From: Ignavibacteria bacterium
GTDB lineage: Bacteria; Bacteroidota; Ignavibacteria; Kapaibacteriales; UBA2268
DNA length: 58,762 bases
Assembly (NCBI GenBank): GCA_031261605.1
Contig: JAISJI010000040.1
Span: forward strand, 1-58,762
Direction of reading: 5' to 3'
Below the pieces are notes generated by a model. The model saw only the letters and a program-made list of their open reading frames with translations, made no database searches and was not told the DNA's origin. The position numbers were made by a program, and so were the translations under genes. Shown here in pieces: positions 27,201-36,377 of this stretch. Each line of letters opens with the position of its first letter. Position 1 is the first letter of the stretch.

Positions 27201-27826
27201 ATATTATCTATTTCATAATAAATAATATCAGCAGAATAGTTATCTACAATACTACAGACAGGAACCGAGCCGTCCATACGAATAGTGGAATGTAGCAAAT
27301 CATTGCGTTCTATTACTTGCGATAGAGCATTATGAAATCTTTTATAAGAAAAATTTGACTGTTCAATCTTTATATTAAAGATAATATTGTATATATTTTT
27401 CGTATCCGTAGATTTTTCAATTATATACATAGCCATTTGATTAGACGAAAGAGGAGTATTGTTCTGCAATGCAGAAGTTCCTATTTCATTTGTAGTGGAT
27501 GCAGTTGTATTTTTCTCTAACAATAGTGAGGCAATGAAATCGGCAAGCGAATTTATAGTTAAGTGTTTATAAATATCAGAGATAGAAAGTTCAATATCGT
27601 ATAAAGTATTAATTCTATTTGCTATTTTGATAATGACAATAGAGTTAGCCCCCAAAGACAATAAATTTTCATCTAAAGAAATATTTTCATACTCATAATC
27701 CTCGATAGACAACGACTCCTGCAAAATACTAAGTAATTTGCAAGCGATAGCCATACTACAATTTTTTTGAGTGGTCTCTATTTCTGCGGGTTTGCACACT
27801 TCTATCTCCAATATTGCTGCTCCCAA
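24248..27826 (-). CDS. NRPS PCP-C-A-PCP (glycine-like specificity)
   Basis: The 1192-residue protein begins with a carrier domain (LLSLGANSIVII, about 55-66), followed by condensation (HHIFFDGYS), adenylation (YTSGSTGKPKG; MYGPTETT; NKINYAELK) and a second carrier (FFEIGGHSLLLL). It has no A domain for its first carrier, so the starter must be loaded in trans or is an acyl chain. Reading the specificity pocket by hand against GrsA gives D-I-L-Q-V-T-M-I-W-K, close to the glycine code DILQLGLIWK. The 5' end overlaps the TolC gene by 25 bases. It is likely the first synthetase of the line, passing an acyl- or aminoacyl-glycine to the PKS. Confidence 0.93.
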   Translation of the reverse strand: MGAAILEIEVCKPAEIETTQKNCSMAIACKLLSILQESLSIEDYEYENISLDENLLSLGANSIVIIKIANRINTLYDIELSISDIYKHLTINSLADFIASLLLEKNTTASTTNEIGTSALQNNTPLSSNQMAMYIIEKSTDTKNIYNIIFNIKIEQSNFSYKRFHNALSQVIERNDLLHSTIRMDGSVPVCSIVDNYSADIIYYEIDNISEMNGIIDRHNKNMFKNIEEKPPVCYFLMKENTTTYHFTMIVHHIFFDGYSINIFAKQLIDTYLGDISEERVNTNAYNIFAANEKQLIQSGYYDDGIRYWTENIKSDDYFLNLPLDYSRPEQQQFATDTVINTLDKKELNTLKEYARRNNLTLFSVLLSAFSILLHRYSGQDEILIGFPYANRKNELFENSIGYYANTIIFRSQLDADNSFLDLIVKTQKTLTQDTSHWDCPMELYYPNLNISPTQAYNPLYQTMFAFQVKLLAGTDAHIAFSVEDKTRARTKADLYLDAQEYEEYVNISFNYDSDIFSKSRIERYAKDFKNILDAIILAPNQSISEYSLLTDAELSQMKEWNNTFFHIDNTIYSVYQLFEEQVNNNPNNIAIYFKDIALTYKEVEQKINIFAAELTKKGIHRQDMVGICIARSPELIIAILSIIKIGAIYVPIDRTYPKERVNYICENSNLNYIINSIDVAEDLFPRNINIINYTTTRAHQTEVQIEYKSETDDTMYVMYTSGSTGKPKGVAVNNKSVINFLLWMKSKFEVVENDVFLLQAATTFDISGLEIFLPLISGSALVITGEQQIISGSFDKLIARYQITILQFVPTSLSIFLNTCDYGLCKSIRIVFTGGAALSNTLRNKFFENVDARLVNMYGPTETTIWSTYSELYKYATADVSIGKPIGNTKIYILDKQLNQIPLGSKGEIFIAGNGLAKEYLNNSEENNKRFIFHQALNERMFRTGDIGSFLINGDINFHGRTDSQVKIRGFRIELQEIEIAMLRIPDIKEVAVMVQPVLANDNNAEPENNFIIAFYTQKDAMQPIDNLKIRKYLSEYIPKYMFPSEFICIEQMPLLLSNKINYAELKNLYYQSSPSNIQPTYAIATSDIPMDNIEKTIRNIWERVLSHNNFHNEENFFEIGGHSLLLLRIQEHIKQHVEQDITLVDLYKYPNVSALSKFIANSITNSKEENGNSVSRTYTEIRDRIQRRLA

Positions 27827-29340
27827 TTAGACAATTTATCCGAACTATTAGGCATTTTGTTCGATAAAAGTAAAAAATCTAACCAATATCCCGCCATCTG
27901 CATTTCACTTTGATATAAATTATGAAAAGTTGCTACATAATCTTCGTGAGCCGTTATTAAATCTAATATTGAAGTCGTGCCTAAACTATATGTAAGATTT
28001 GCATTTTCCAATACCTTGCTTTTTAATTGGTTGACTTCCAAATTCATTTTATATATTTGCGATTGGTTTGATAAAGCAGAAATTATTGTTTGTAAATTAT
28101 GTTTCAATTGCATTTGTATCTGTTCATACACCTCTTTAGAAATCTGGTATTGGGCATCTTTTATCATAAAATTTCCCGCTGCAACATCATTAAGTAAAGG
28201 AAGTTTATAAGATAGAGTTAGGTTATAACTTGCTCCCGGATAGTGGCTGTCCGGATAAGTAAGAAAAGTGTTCCACTTTTGTTCTGTCATAAAAGAATAA
28301 TAATTCACCTTAAAACCTAAATTTAAATCGCTATATCGTTCGTTATTTGCAAGGTTCCTCTCCACTTCTGCCATTCGCAACTTTGCTGTTTGAACTTGTA
28401 TTAACATATTGTTTTCAACAATTTCATCTATATTTGGAAAGACGGAGACGACTACTTGCTCAAAGTCCGATATATTTAATTGTAGAGTTTTAGCCAATAA
28501 TTTGGGAAAATGCTGCAATGTTTTACTAACGCCCATAAGCGTTTGCAATTCGTAATACTTGCTATAAGAAAGTATTCTATAAGATGCGAGTTCGGATTCT
28601 AATTGCTTTTGTCTGGCTTGCAAGGGCAAAATGGATGCTTCTGGCATAACTTTATTATCTATTTTTAATTGCATAGATTTTATCAATTTGCCAAAATCAT
28701 CCAATATACTATCTTGGATATAATAGCTGCAGAGAGAAAAATAATATTGAATATATGCCTTTCCAATATCACAAATATAACTCATTACTTCGTAATCAAA
28801 ATTTATCTTTGCTGCTTCTCTTTCTAATTTTGCGCTCTGCGATTTCAAATAATTGCTATTATTTAAGCCAAACCCGCGTAGCAAAGGTGTGTTAAAGCCA
28901 ATAAATGCTCCATTATAATACTCGCTAACGGGTGAGCCATCGGCATTCCGAGTGGATAAATCATATTGACGTCCATACGCTACACCTACCTGAAAATCTA
29001 CTCCAAACTTCGTTGGAAGAAATAAATAAGCATCCGCTGATTGGGGGTTATCATAACTTACAGACGGATTTATTCCCCACATCGCATCTACATCCACTCC
29101 AAAGAGTGGCGAGAACGCTCCTGAATATGCTTGCTCTTTGCCAATGCTTGTATTAAGTTCTTGTTGACCAATCTTCAAGCCGTAATTATTCTCCAAACCA
29201 ATGCGAATAACATCGAGTAAAGGCGGCATTACCGTATCTTCTTGTGCAAAAACGGACAATGGAACTGAACAAGCACCCAATATGCTTATTATAATACTGC
29301 TAAATATTATTTTTATTTTCATAATTAAATTCCTTTTCAT
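27802..29340 (-). CDS. TolC-family outer-membrane efflux channel
   Basis: The 512-residue protein has an export signal (IIFSSIIISILGACSVPLSV) and the alpha-helical repeat pattern of the TolC family, with two homologous halves. The N-terminal PLLDVIRIGLENNYGLKIGQQEL and the C-terminal TYSLGTTSILDLITAHEDY are typical. It should form the outer-membrane and periplasmic tunnel of a tripartite exporter with the HlyD-type adaptor and ABC proteins encoded just upstream. Its gene lies 21 bp downstream of the ABC gene at 29362 and its 3' end overlaps the NRPS start, tying export and biosynthesis into one operon. The signal segment includes a Cys (GACS), so lipidation is possible. Confidence 0.92.
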   Translation of the reverse strand: MKRNLIMKIKIIFSSIIISILGACSVPLSVFAQEDTVMPPLLDVIRIGLENNYGLKIGQQELNTSIGKEQAYSGAFSPLFGVDVDAMWGINPSVSYDNPQSADAYLFLPTKFGVDFQVGVAYGRQYDLSTRNADGSPVSEYYNGAFIGFNTPLLRGFGLNNSNYLKSQSAKLEREAAKINFDYEVMSYICDIGKAYIQYYFSLCSYYIQDSILDDFGKLIKSMQLKIDNKVMPEASILPLQARQKQLESELASYRILSYSKYYELQTLMGVSKTLQHFPKLLAKTLQLNISDFEQVVVSVFPNIDEIVENNMLIQVQTAKLRMAEVERNLANNERYSDLNLGFKVNYYSFMTEQKWNTFLTYPDSHYPGASYNLTLSYKLPLLNDVAAGNFMIKDAQYQISKEVYEQIQMQLKHNLQTIISALSNQSQIYKMNLEVNQLKSKVLENANLTYSLGTTSILDLITAHEDYVATFHNLYQSEMQMAGYWLDFLLLSNKMPNSSDKLSNWEQQYWR

Positions 29341-29361
29341 TAATTGTGTTTTTATTTTGGT

Positions 29362-32211
29362 CTACGCAAATTGTCCTTCTGCCAATTTTTTAAAGAAGCC
29401 GTTTTCAATCTGCATAAGTTTTTCAAAGGTTCCTTCTTCTACTATGCGACCCTGAGACATACAGATTATTCTATGGGCATTCTTAATTGTGCTAAGCCGA
29501 TGAGCAATAACTATTCTTGTAGCATCAAGATTTTCTATATTATCGGATACGATGCGTTGTGTAGCGTTATCCAAAGCACTTGTTGCCTCGTCTAAAAATA
29601 AAATCTTTGGTTTTTTAGCCAATGCCTTTGCTATAATTAAACGTTGTATTTGTCCTCCGGACATTATATCTGAACTTGCTGATATTTCAGTATACATCTT
29701 ATCCGGTAACTTCTCTATTTCTTCGGCACAACCTGCTCTGCGGGCTGCATTCCAAGCATCTTCTTCGGTCATATCGGTATTTCCGATAATATTATACAGA
29801 ACAGTGCCTTGCATTAGTTTTCCATTTTGCAGAACTACCCCCATTTGAGAACGGACATCACGGATATTTAGTTTGCTAATTGGTTTCTTATCATAAAATA
29901 TCTCGCCTGAGGTTGGGTCTTCAAAACCAAGCAGTAAACGCAATATAGTAGATTTACCTGCTCCAGAACCGCCGACAAACGCTACATATTCTCCTTTTGA
30001 GATATGGAAACTAATATTATCTATTATTAGTGGGTTGTTCTCTGAATAGCGAAATGACAGATTATTTACCATTATGTCGCCTTCCAATACTCCACAATCC
30101 TGATGTTCATTTGTATATTCTTGATTGGCTTCCATTATTGGTTTAAATGTATCAAAGACCGGCTTTATTGTAAGTAGTGGCACTGTTGTGAAGCTCATCT
30201 GCAAAAGTGCTCCTTGGAAGCAGATAAAAGCGCTATTGAATGCTGTATAATTGCCAATTGTAAAATCGGAATTTCCTCCCAAAAGCAGATTATAAACTAC
30301 AATAAATATCACTGTTCCAGAGAATATTGGGAAGAACGCTCCGAACGTATCTCCTATCACATTGAGTTTATTTTTGCCTAATAGGTGTTGCTTCTGCACC
30401 GAAAAACGACCAACCCATTGGCTAAATACTCTCTCATTGCCATTAGTTGTCCGTATCTTAGTAATTCCGCTGATTATCTGAAATAAGAAGCCAGAAAGCA
30501 AAACATCCAAATATCGCACTATCTTAATATGCTGGAAGCCACCATAACACATAAATACAGTGAATATACAGATAATTAATCCAAGACAAAGCCCGATAAG
30601 TGCGAGTTCTATGCTATAGTAAAATAGTAACCCAAGATAAAATATAGAGAAAATGAACGCTATAACAGAGGAAATTACCTGCCCAGATAGTATCTGTCTT
30701 ATTTTATCTACACCCATTGCACGCTCAGTTAAATCGCCTGAGGAGTATTGTTTAAAGAACTGCAATTTAAGCGAAAGCAATCTATCAAACACCGCCGCTT
30801 GTAATTTGTAATCCAGCACACCCTCCAAACGCAATGTATTCAGTGCTTGCGAAAAGTTAAGTAATGCCTGTCCCACAACAACAGCCAAAAGCAACAAAAA
30901 TATCTGCAACAAAAGAGAAGTGCTGCTGTCCGGAATCACATTATCAAAAATATATCCATTCATTATCGGTATCAGCAATGCTATTATTGCTCCAATACAG
31001 CCGATTACAACGGTTGCCTTTAATTCTTTTTTTACAAAACTGAGTGCGTATTTATAAAGATATTTCCCTGTTAATTTTTCTGTTTCGAATTTTGGAGAAA
31101 ATGCAAATACCTCTAGTTCAAAATCTATGCAATCTGTTCCTATAATTCGTTTAGTTGTTTTTTTTGTATAATATACAGCGTCATATCCTTTTTTTTTGTT
31201 TGGTATAAGAGCAACCGGCGAGTTATCTTCTTTGCTGAATGTTAAGTAGGCAACGTTATTGCTCTTATACCAATTTTTAACTAACGTCACTTTGTATCCT
31301 CTGATATTGGACGAGCGTAGTATATTATCAAGTGGCTTTAGATTAGGTCGCGAAGCACTGGGCTTGGTGAAATTTAGATGCTCGTATTTTCCAATTAGTT
31401 GCAAACATCCCATTAAGGCGTCTGTTTCATCGTAATCATCTACTTCTTTTTGTCTGCCGGCTATTAGTTTTAATAGCTTTCCTTTGCTGTAGTTCAGATT
31501 TCCCTTGTTGTTCTCAAAGGAAATGTGAAGTTGTGTCATTGAGTTTGTTATATTATTTTTAATTCTATCGCCATCTATATAAAAAAGCGAAGTCCAATAA
31601 AACAGTAAATGTTCAAAGTTTAGCATCCCCGATTGTAGCAGATGTATGGTCGGAATTATGCTGTATTCCGTTCCTTGTGATACTTGGTACCAAATCGTAG
31701 ATGAAACTGGATAAATTTGGGTAGGTGTTGGGTCAAAGCGGTTGTATAATTTAATTTTATTGCCATCAACCGCAATCCACATAACACCTTCTGTCTTTGA
31801 TATTAGTTGGCAATCGTAATCTGCGATATTATTACCTATGTTCCAATTTGCCTTAACTTTATCTTGTGGATAGCGTATGAATGTAACACCTTTTTGGAGC
31901 GTTTCATCCAACAATTTTGCTATTTCTGGTATGTTTTCTTTTGCGTATTCAGCCAATTCTGCTGGTTGCAAGGTGACAATTTCACAATGCTCTACAACGG
32001 ATAGAACCAAATGGCTGTTGTCATTTCCTTTAGGGAGTGGTATTAATGCGGGTGCTGTGTAATCGTTCAGATACCGCAACGGCTTGCCGTCCACGCTGTC
32101 AGTAATGTAAAGATTAACCGTTCCGCGGGCAAGATAATAATACAATCCGGTTTGTGGAACCACAAAGCGTTCTGCAATCTGCAATTCATAATCAATTTTA
32201 TTATTTTTCAT
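29362..32211 (-). CDS. NHLM-type ABC transporter ATP-binding/permease protein
   Basis: The 949-residue protein has a long N-terminal cytosolic region (the first ~100 residues resemble a cyclic-nucleotide-binding beta roll: VPQTGLYYYLARGTVNLYI), then an ABC permease with hydrophobic spans around residues 405-700, and a C-terminal ATPase (GGSGAGKST; MSGGQIQRL; ILFLDEATSALD). This layout matches the second ABC protein of the NHLM bacteriocin export systems. In known systems it works with a C39-type ABC protein and an HlyD-like adaptor, both present here. It probably forms the inner-membrane exporter, possibly as a heterodimer with the 32253 gene product. The family label is from recall of domain layout. 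Confidence 0.88.
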   Translation of the reverse strand: MKNNKIDYELQIAERFVVPQTGLYYYLARGTVNLYITDSVDGKPLRYLNDYTAPALIPLPKGNDNSHLVLSVVEHCEIVTLQPAELAEYAKENIPEIAKLLDETLQKGVTFIRYPQDKVKANWNIGNNIADYDCQLISKTEGVMWIAVDGNKIKLYNRFDPTPTQIYPVSSTIWYQVSQGTEYSIIPTIHLLQSGMLNFEHLLFYWTSLFYIDGDRIKNNITNSMTQLHISFENNKGNLNYSKGKLLKLIAGRQKEVDDYDETDALMGCLQLIGKYEHLNFTKPSASRPNLKPLDNILRSSNIRGYKVTLVKNWYKSNNVAYLTFSKEDNSPVALIPNKKKGYDAVYYTKKTTKRIIGTDCIDFELEVFAFSPKFETEKLTGKYLYKYALSFVKKELKATVVIGCIGAIIALLIPIMNGYIFDNVIPDSSTSLLLQIFLLLLAVVVGQALLNFSQALNTLRLEGVLDYKLQAAVFDRLLSLKLQFFKQYSSGDLTERAMGVDKIRQILSGQVISSVIAFIFSIFYLGLLFYYSIELALIGLCLGLIICIFTVFMCYGGFQHIKIVRYLDVLLSGFLFQIISGITKIRTTNGNERVFSQWVGRFSVQKQHLLGKNKLNVIGDTFGAFFPIFSGTVIFIVVYNLLLGGNSDFTIGNYTAFNSAFICFQGALLQMSFTTVPLLTIKPVFDTFKPIMEANQEYTNEHQDCGVLEGDIMVNNLSFRYSENNPLIIDNISFHISKGEYVAFVGGSGAGKSTILRLLLGFEDPTSGEIFYDKKPISKLNIRDVRSQMGVVLQNGKLMQGTVLYNIIGNTDMTEEDAWNAARRAGCAEEIEKLPDKMYTEISASSDIMSGGQIQRLIIAKALAKKPKILFLDEATSALDNATQRIVSDNIENLDATRIVIAHRLSTIKNAHRIICMSQGRIVEEGTFEKLMQIENGFFKKLAEGQFA

Positions 32212-32252
32212 TGTTCCCCCGAGGTTAGAATGATTTTTTTTCGCTTGTTAAA

Positions 32253-34439
32253 TTAGCTATTAACAAGTTGATAATAAGGGCTATCTACAATTTTCAGCAT
32301 TTCTTCGTGTGTTCCAAATTGAACTACCTTTCCACTGTCTAATACTACAATTTTGTCGCAATTTCGAATAGTAGATAAGCGATGGGCGATTACTATAACA
32401 GAGCAAGCCCGCTTTTTCAGATTATTGAGAAGTATACGCTCTGTTTCGCTATCAAGTGCGCTGGTTGCTTCATCAAGCACCAAAACAGATGGATTAACAA
32501 CCAAAGCACGTGCAATTTCAATTCGTTGTCGTTGTCCTCCACTGAAGTTTTTGCCGCCTTCTATTACTTCAGAGTCAAGTCCGCCGTTACGGTGATTTAT
32601 CTCTTCCATTATGCAAGCATCTTCGCAAGCATCAACAACAATGTTATGGGGAATGCTACTGTTCCACATTGATATGTTATCAAATACAGTGCCACTAAAA
32701 AGGAATATGGACTGGTCTACTGACGAAAGCGTATTTGCCAAATATTCTGCTGCAAAGTCCGTTCTGTGTTTTCCGTCAAATAAAATATCACCGCTCCATT
32801 GCTTATGTATGCCGGTGAGCATCTTTGCGATAGTTGATTTCCCAGAGCCAGAACGTCCTATAATGGCAACGCTTTCGCTCGGTTCAATAGTTAGATTGAA
32901 GCCATCTATAAGCGGGGGAGCGTATCGGTCGTATCCAAAGACAAGATTTTTAATCTCTATTCTGCCTTGAAGTTTGCTTTCCATTGGATTTACGGCAGAT
33001 GGAGAAAATGTAATTGAGTTCTTATATGTGTCGTCAATTTCTGAGTCATACATATCTTGCAGAGTTGTAAGTGCAGCCGTTGCATCTTGAATACGTCCGC
33101 CATTACTCAGCAAATCGTTCATCGGCTTAGAAAAAACATTCATAATCGACTGAAATGCCACGAGCAAACCAACCGTAAGATGTCCATAAATCACAAGCAG
33201 AGCTCCCATACACAACATTATTATTGCGTTGAGTTGTTTAAGAAAATCCGGTAAAACAAGTAAAAACTTATTTGTATAATCCAATTCTTGATTTGTGTTC
33301 GTAGCACGAATACGATAGCCAATCCAATTTGCAAAGAAATCATCTTCTGTCGCATTGGCTTTAATCGTTTCTATTCGTTCAATTCCAAGCATTGAAACGC
33401 TATAACTTTGTCCTTCATTTTGAATAATAGTTTGATTTAATGTCTCTCTTTTATTTGTTACTATTCGCAATGCTACGATGTTTAATACCAAAAACAGCAC
33501 TCCCATCAATGTCAACCACACATTATATTGAAGCATCAGGGCAACATACACAATAATTGATAAGACATTGATTAGTAATTGTGGAAAGTCGTAGGACAGA
33601 ACCCTTGCAAGTGTTTCGTTAAGTGGAATTCGTTTGCCTAACTCACCCGGATGTCTGCTCATAAAGAAAGGTAGCGGAAGCTGTAATAGACGGCGAAAGA
33701 AGTTTGACGATTGCAAAACAATAGATTTCATTTCTATTTGCATTGCTAATCGACGTTGGAAGAAAGTCAATGCGGGAGCAATAACCATCAATGCGACTAG
33801 ACAAAGTATAAACGGACGGAAAAGATATATTTCGCGTCTACCTAGTATATCATCCAAAAACACCTTATATGATGCGGGGAATAAAACGTTCGGAACGATT
33901 AGTAAAATGCCGAGAATTATGATACTGATAACAGCAGAAAAACCACCCGACATCCAATTTCTTACCAAAGATACTACCGAACGGTCTACCCGTTTCTCTT
34001 TGAATTGGTCGTTGGGGTAAACTTCTATTAATTCATTATAAAAGTCGTTATTAAATATATCTTTGGATACTGATAGACGCCCGGAAGAGCAAGAAATAAT
34101 ATGATATTTGTTTGCGGTGATTTTTGTAAGCACTGCGAACTCATCATCTGTATTACAGACAACAGCAGGCAAAAGAATATCCTTATCTTCGAAATTAATC
34201 TCCTTACGATGTATTACGTCAAAGCCATTACGCGAAAAAGCTTGGGATAAACGCTCGAATGTTGTGCCTGCTGGTGTTACGCCTGCTTCGATGCGTGCTT
34301 CCTCACGTTTCATCTCAAGATAGTAATAATCGCAAACCATCTTAAAGGCAGCTGCTCCTGATTCTTTATCTTCAATTTTGATAAATACCGGAACTTTACT
34401 GCGTGTTCTAACATTCTTATTTTTTGACCATTTACTCAT
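32253..34439 (-). CDS. ABC exporter with catalytically dead C39-like domain
   Basis: The 728-residue protein has an N-terminal C39-like domain (1-135), a six-span permease (about 165-440) and an ATPase (GRSGSGKST; FSGGQRQRIEIARAL; VLVLDEATSALD). In true C39 peptidases the active-site Cys lies in a QxxxxECGAASL-like motif and the His in a NHFVV-like motif. Here the first reads EDKESGAAAFKMV, with Ser in place of Cys, and the second reads DDEFAVLT, with no His. The domain therefore cannot cut a double-glycine leader. It may only bind the substrate, as in HlyB. The gene ends 42 bp before the NHLM ABC gene and its start overlaps the HlyD gene end by eight bases. Confidence 0.92.
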   Translation of the reverse strand: MSKWSKNKNVRTRSKVPVFIKIEDKESGAAAFKMVCDYYYLEMKREEARIEAGVTPAGTTFERLSQAFSRNGFDVIHRKEINFEDKDILLPAVVCNTDDEFAVLTKITANKYHIISCSSGRLSVSKDIFNNDFYNELIEVYPNDQFKEKRVDRSVVSLVRNWMSGGFSAVISIIILGILLIVPNVLFPASYKVFLDDILGRREIYLFRPFILCLVALMVIAPALTFFQRRLAMQIEMKSIVLQSSNFFRRLLQLPLPFFMSRHPGELGKRIPLNETLARVLSYDFPQLLINVLSIIVYVALMLQYNVWLTLMGVLFLVLNIVALRIVTNKRETLNQTIIQNEGQSYSVSMLGIERIETIKANATEDDFFANWIGYRIRATNTNQELDYTNKFLLVLPDFLKQLNAIIMLCMGALLVIYGHLTVGLLVAFQSIMNVFSKPMNDLLSNGGRIQDATAALTTLQDMYDSEIDDTYKNSITFSPSAVNPMESKLQGRIEIKNLVFGYDRYAPPLIDGFNLTIEPSESVAIIGRSGSGKSTIAKMLTGIHKQWSGDILFDGKHRTDFAAEYLANTLSSVDQSIFLFSGTVFDNISMWNSSIPHNIVVDACEDACIMEEINHRNGGLDSEVIEGGKNFSGGQRQRIEIARALVVNPSVLVLDEATSALDSETERILLNNLKKRACSVIVIAHRLSTIRNCDKIVVLDSGKVVQFGTHEEMLKIVDSPYYQLVNS

Positions 34440-35685
34440 AACGCAATGCTTCCTTTATTGTCGGTACTATCAAATCAAATGGCGACACCTCTTCGGTGTA
34501 TATTTCTACATTACAGATTGTGCCAGGGTCTATTTTGTATGATGGTCCCTTTTTGCTTGTCCATTTTAACCCGCTTTGAGTAGCGGAGTCCGTCAATAGT
34601 ATTGCCTTACAATAATAAACAGGACCATTTGATAAAAATAACTCTATTTCACTTGCGTCTGCTAACAAATTGCCCAAAAATTCTTTGGATGCGGTAAAAC
34701 TATTCACGTGTGTCAATTTTGATTCTATTTGTCCGAAGCGACTTGCATCTGTATTAAATGGTTCCAATACTGCTTCCATTCCCGGCATTGTCTTTCCTTT
34801 GTCTGAATAAGGAACAAATATATCTGCGTATAGTTGGTCGCTTTCCAATTCCGCTACTGTAAATACCTTTACATTTGCGGTAATTGCTTCGTTCTTTTTT
34901 ATCAACACCTCCATTATAACTATATCTTCATCGGCGATAAGGTATGTATATTCTCTTTCTTTTTCTATTAAATTATCTATTTCTTCTTGTAGTAATAGAG
35001 TTCTATCACTCGTCTCTGTCATTCGTGACAAATTCTGTCTAAGTTCATTATCGTGATTAAACTTGATACTTTGCAATTTTTCATTTAAATTTTTGCCTTC
35101 AATTTGTTTTTGCTCTAAATTGAACTGCACTTGCTTTAATTCCGCTTCTGTTATTATCCCTTTGGTTAGTAGTTCTTCGTTTGTTTTACGAAGACGTTCA
35201 TAGTATTCTGTTTGTTCACTATTAGAGGTAATTTGCATCTTTATCTGGTTATACTCAAGTGCATAATTGGCATCTAATTCTTTGTTTGCCTGTTCTAATG
35301 AGTAAGCCAAGAGCGAATCTTCTTTATGCTTATTTTTTAATTCCAATAATTGATTGTCCACGCTTTGCGATAGGTCTAGGTTATAGAGTTGCAACAAACG
35401 AGAGCCCTTTCTTATGGTGTCGCCTTCTTTTACCAATATTTCCGTTACTATGGCTGGGTAAGTAATAACGATAGTTGTTCCTTGTCCTTTTTGCGTTATT
35501 AAGCCGTATCCGCTTATTTTTATAGGGATAGTGCCTAGAAATAGCCACAATACAAGTGCTACCACTAATATTGAAGCCGCAATTATAAAGAATTTGGTGC
35601 CCGAAGAATTTATCTGCAACGACATAAAAAGCGCCGATGCTTCTTCTGATGATGGCGAAAGTGCATTTTCATCTTTTTTCTTCAT
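34432..35685 (-). CDS. HlyD-family membrane fusion protein
   Basis: The 417-residue protein has one transmembrane segment (FFIIAASILVVALVLWLFLG, about 31-50), a long coiled coil (about 110-260, ELKNKHKEDS, LKQVQFNLEQKQIEGKN) and lipoyl/beta-barrel parts (GYGLITQKGQGTTIVI, VKEGDTIRKGSRLLQL). It is the periplasmic adaptor that links the inner-membrane ABC proteins to the TolC-type channel. In NHLM systems the adaptor stands beside the two ABC genes, as here. It is the first gene of the exporter block, 197 bp after the small gene at 35883. That gap contains a G-rich run and a 7-bp inverted repeat (TCTCACG ... CGTGAGA, 35795-35825). Confidence 0.92.
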   Translation of the reverse strand: MKKKDENALSPSSEEASALFMSLQINSSGTKFFIIAASILVVALVLWLFLGTIPIKISGYGLITQKGQGTTIVITYPAIVTEILVKEGDTIRKGSRLLQLYNLDLSQSVDNQLLELKNKHKEDSLLAYSLEQANKELDANYALEYNQIKMQITSNSEQTEYYERLRKTNEELLTKGIITEAELKQVQFNLEQKQIEGKNLNEKLQSIKFNHDNELRQNLSRMTETSDRTLLLQEEIDNLIEKEREYTYLIADEDIVIMEVLIKKNEAITANVKVFTVAELESDQLYADIFVPYSDKGKTMPGMEAVLEPFNTDASRFGQIESKLTHVNSFTASKEFLGNLLADASEIELFLSNGPVYYCKAILLTDSATQSGLKWTSKKGPSYKIDPGTICNVEIYTEEVSPFDLIVPTIKEALRYE

Positions 35686-35882
35686 AGTTTAATCCATTCG
35701 ATGTATAACTTATGTTATTGTATTTTCTTATACATTATATGATTTTTGTTTGGTTTCTATCTTCAAATAAGAACACAGAACCGCCCCCCCTACATCTCAC
35801 GCAAATATATCCTATTCACGTGAGACATAGAAATTAGCAAACATTTAACTGATTATTAACAAGCAAAATCAGCAACTTGCTT

Positions 35883-36269
35883 TTAAGGTTTGAATTTATT
35901 GATGTCTATTTCGCCTGAATTAATTCGGCGAATAACATCACAAATGATGGGTGCGACTTTCGCATATCCACATTTAACATTGGATACATTGCTACCAATA
36001 CAAGCACCATTTGCAGTAGATGATTGCCATCTTTCTGCCATTTTAAGATATGGTTTAGCGTCTTCGCCACCTGCTTGAATTTTAGCAATTATATCTTTGA
36101 CGATTGGAGCGACCTTATCTCTTTGTTCGTCAAATCCTTCTGGCTTGCCAGAAGCAATGTTATTAGCAATGTTTTTGCTCGTTTTGTTTACACCGCACAT
36201 TACTGATTTTACTATTCCCGTAATTTTAGCGATTTGCTCGGGAGACGGTCCCTTTGTTTGAGTATCCAT
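35883..36269 (-). CDS. small Cys-containing protein at the head of the export operon
   Basis: The 128-residue protein starts at the ATG at 36269, chosen because AGGAGAG lies five bases upstream; a longer frame from 36302 is possible. It matches no family I recognise. The second half repeats itself: KVAPIVKDIIAKIQAGG and KVAPIICDVIRRINSGE. Four Cys occur (MCG, ACIG, KCG, IICD). No signal peptide or membrane segment is visible. It reads in the same direction as the NHLM-type exporter and NRPS-PKS genes and would be their first gene. It could be an exported peptide or protein, a regulator, or an accessory factor; the sequence does not decide. IQAGG resembles a double-glycine site but the exporter's peptidase domain is inactive. 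Confidence 0.7.
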   Translation of the reverse strand: MDTQTKGPSPEQIAKITGIVKSVMCGVNKTSKNIANNIASGKPEGFDEQRDKVAPIVKDIIAKIQAGGEDAKPYLKMAERWQSSTANGACIGSNVSNVKCGYAKVAPIICDVIRRINSGEIDINKFKP

Positions 36270-36377
36270 AACTCTCCTATAATATATATGATTGTGAGAC
36301 AACTTCTATTTTCTTCTATAACCAAATCAAATTTTCGAATTAATGTTATATTTATATGCTTAATAAATACCGCACCC

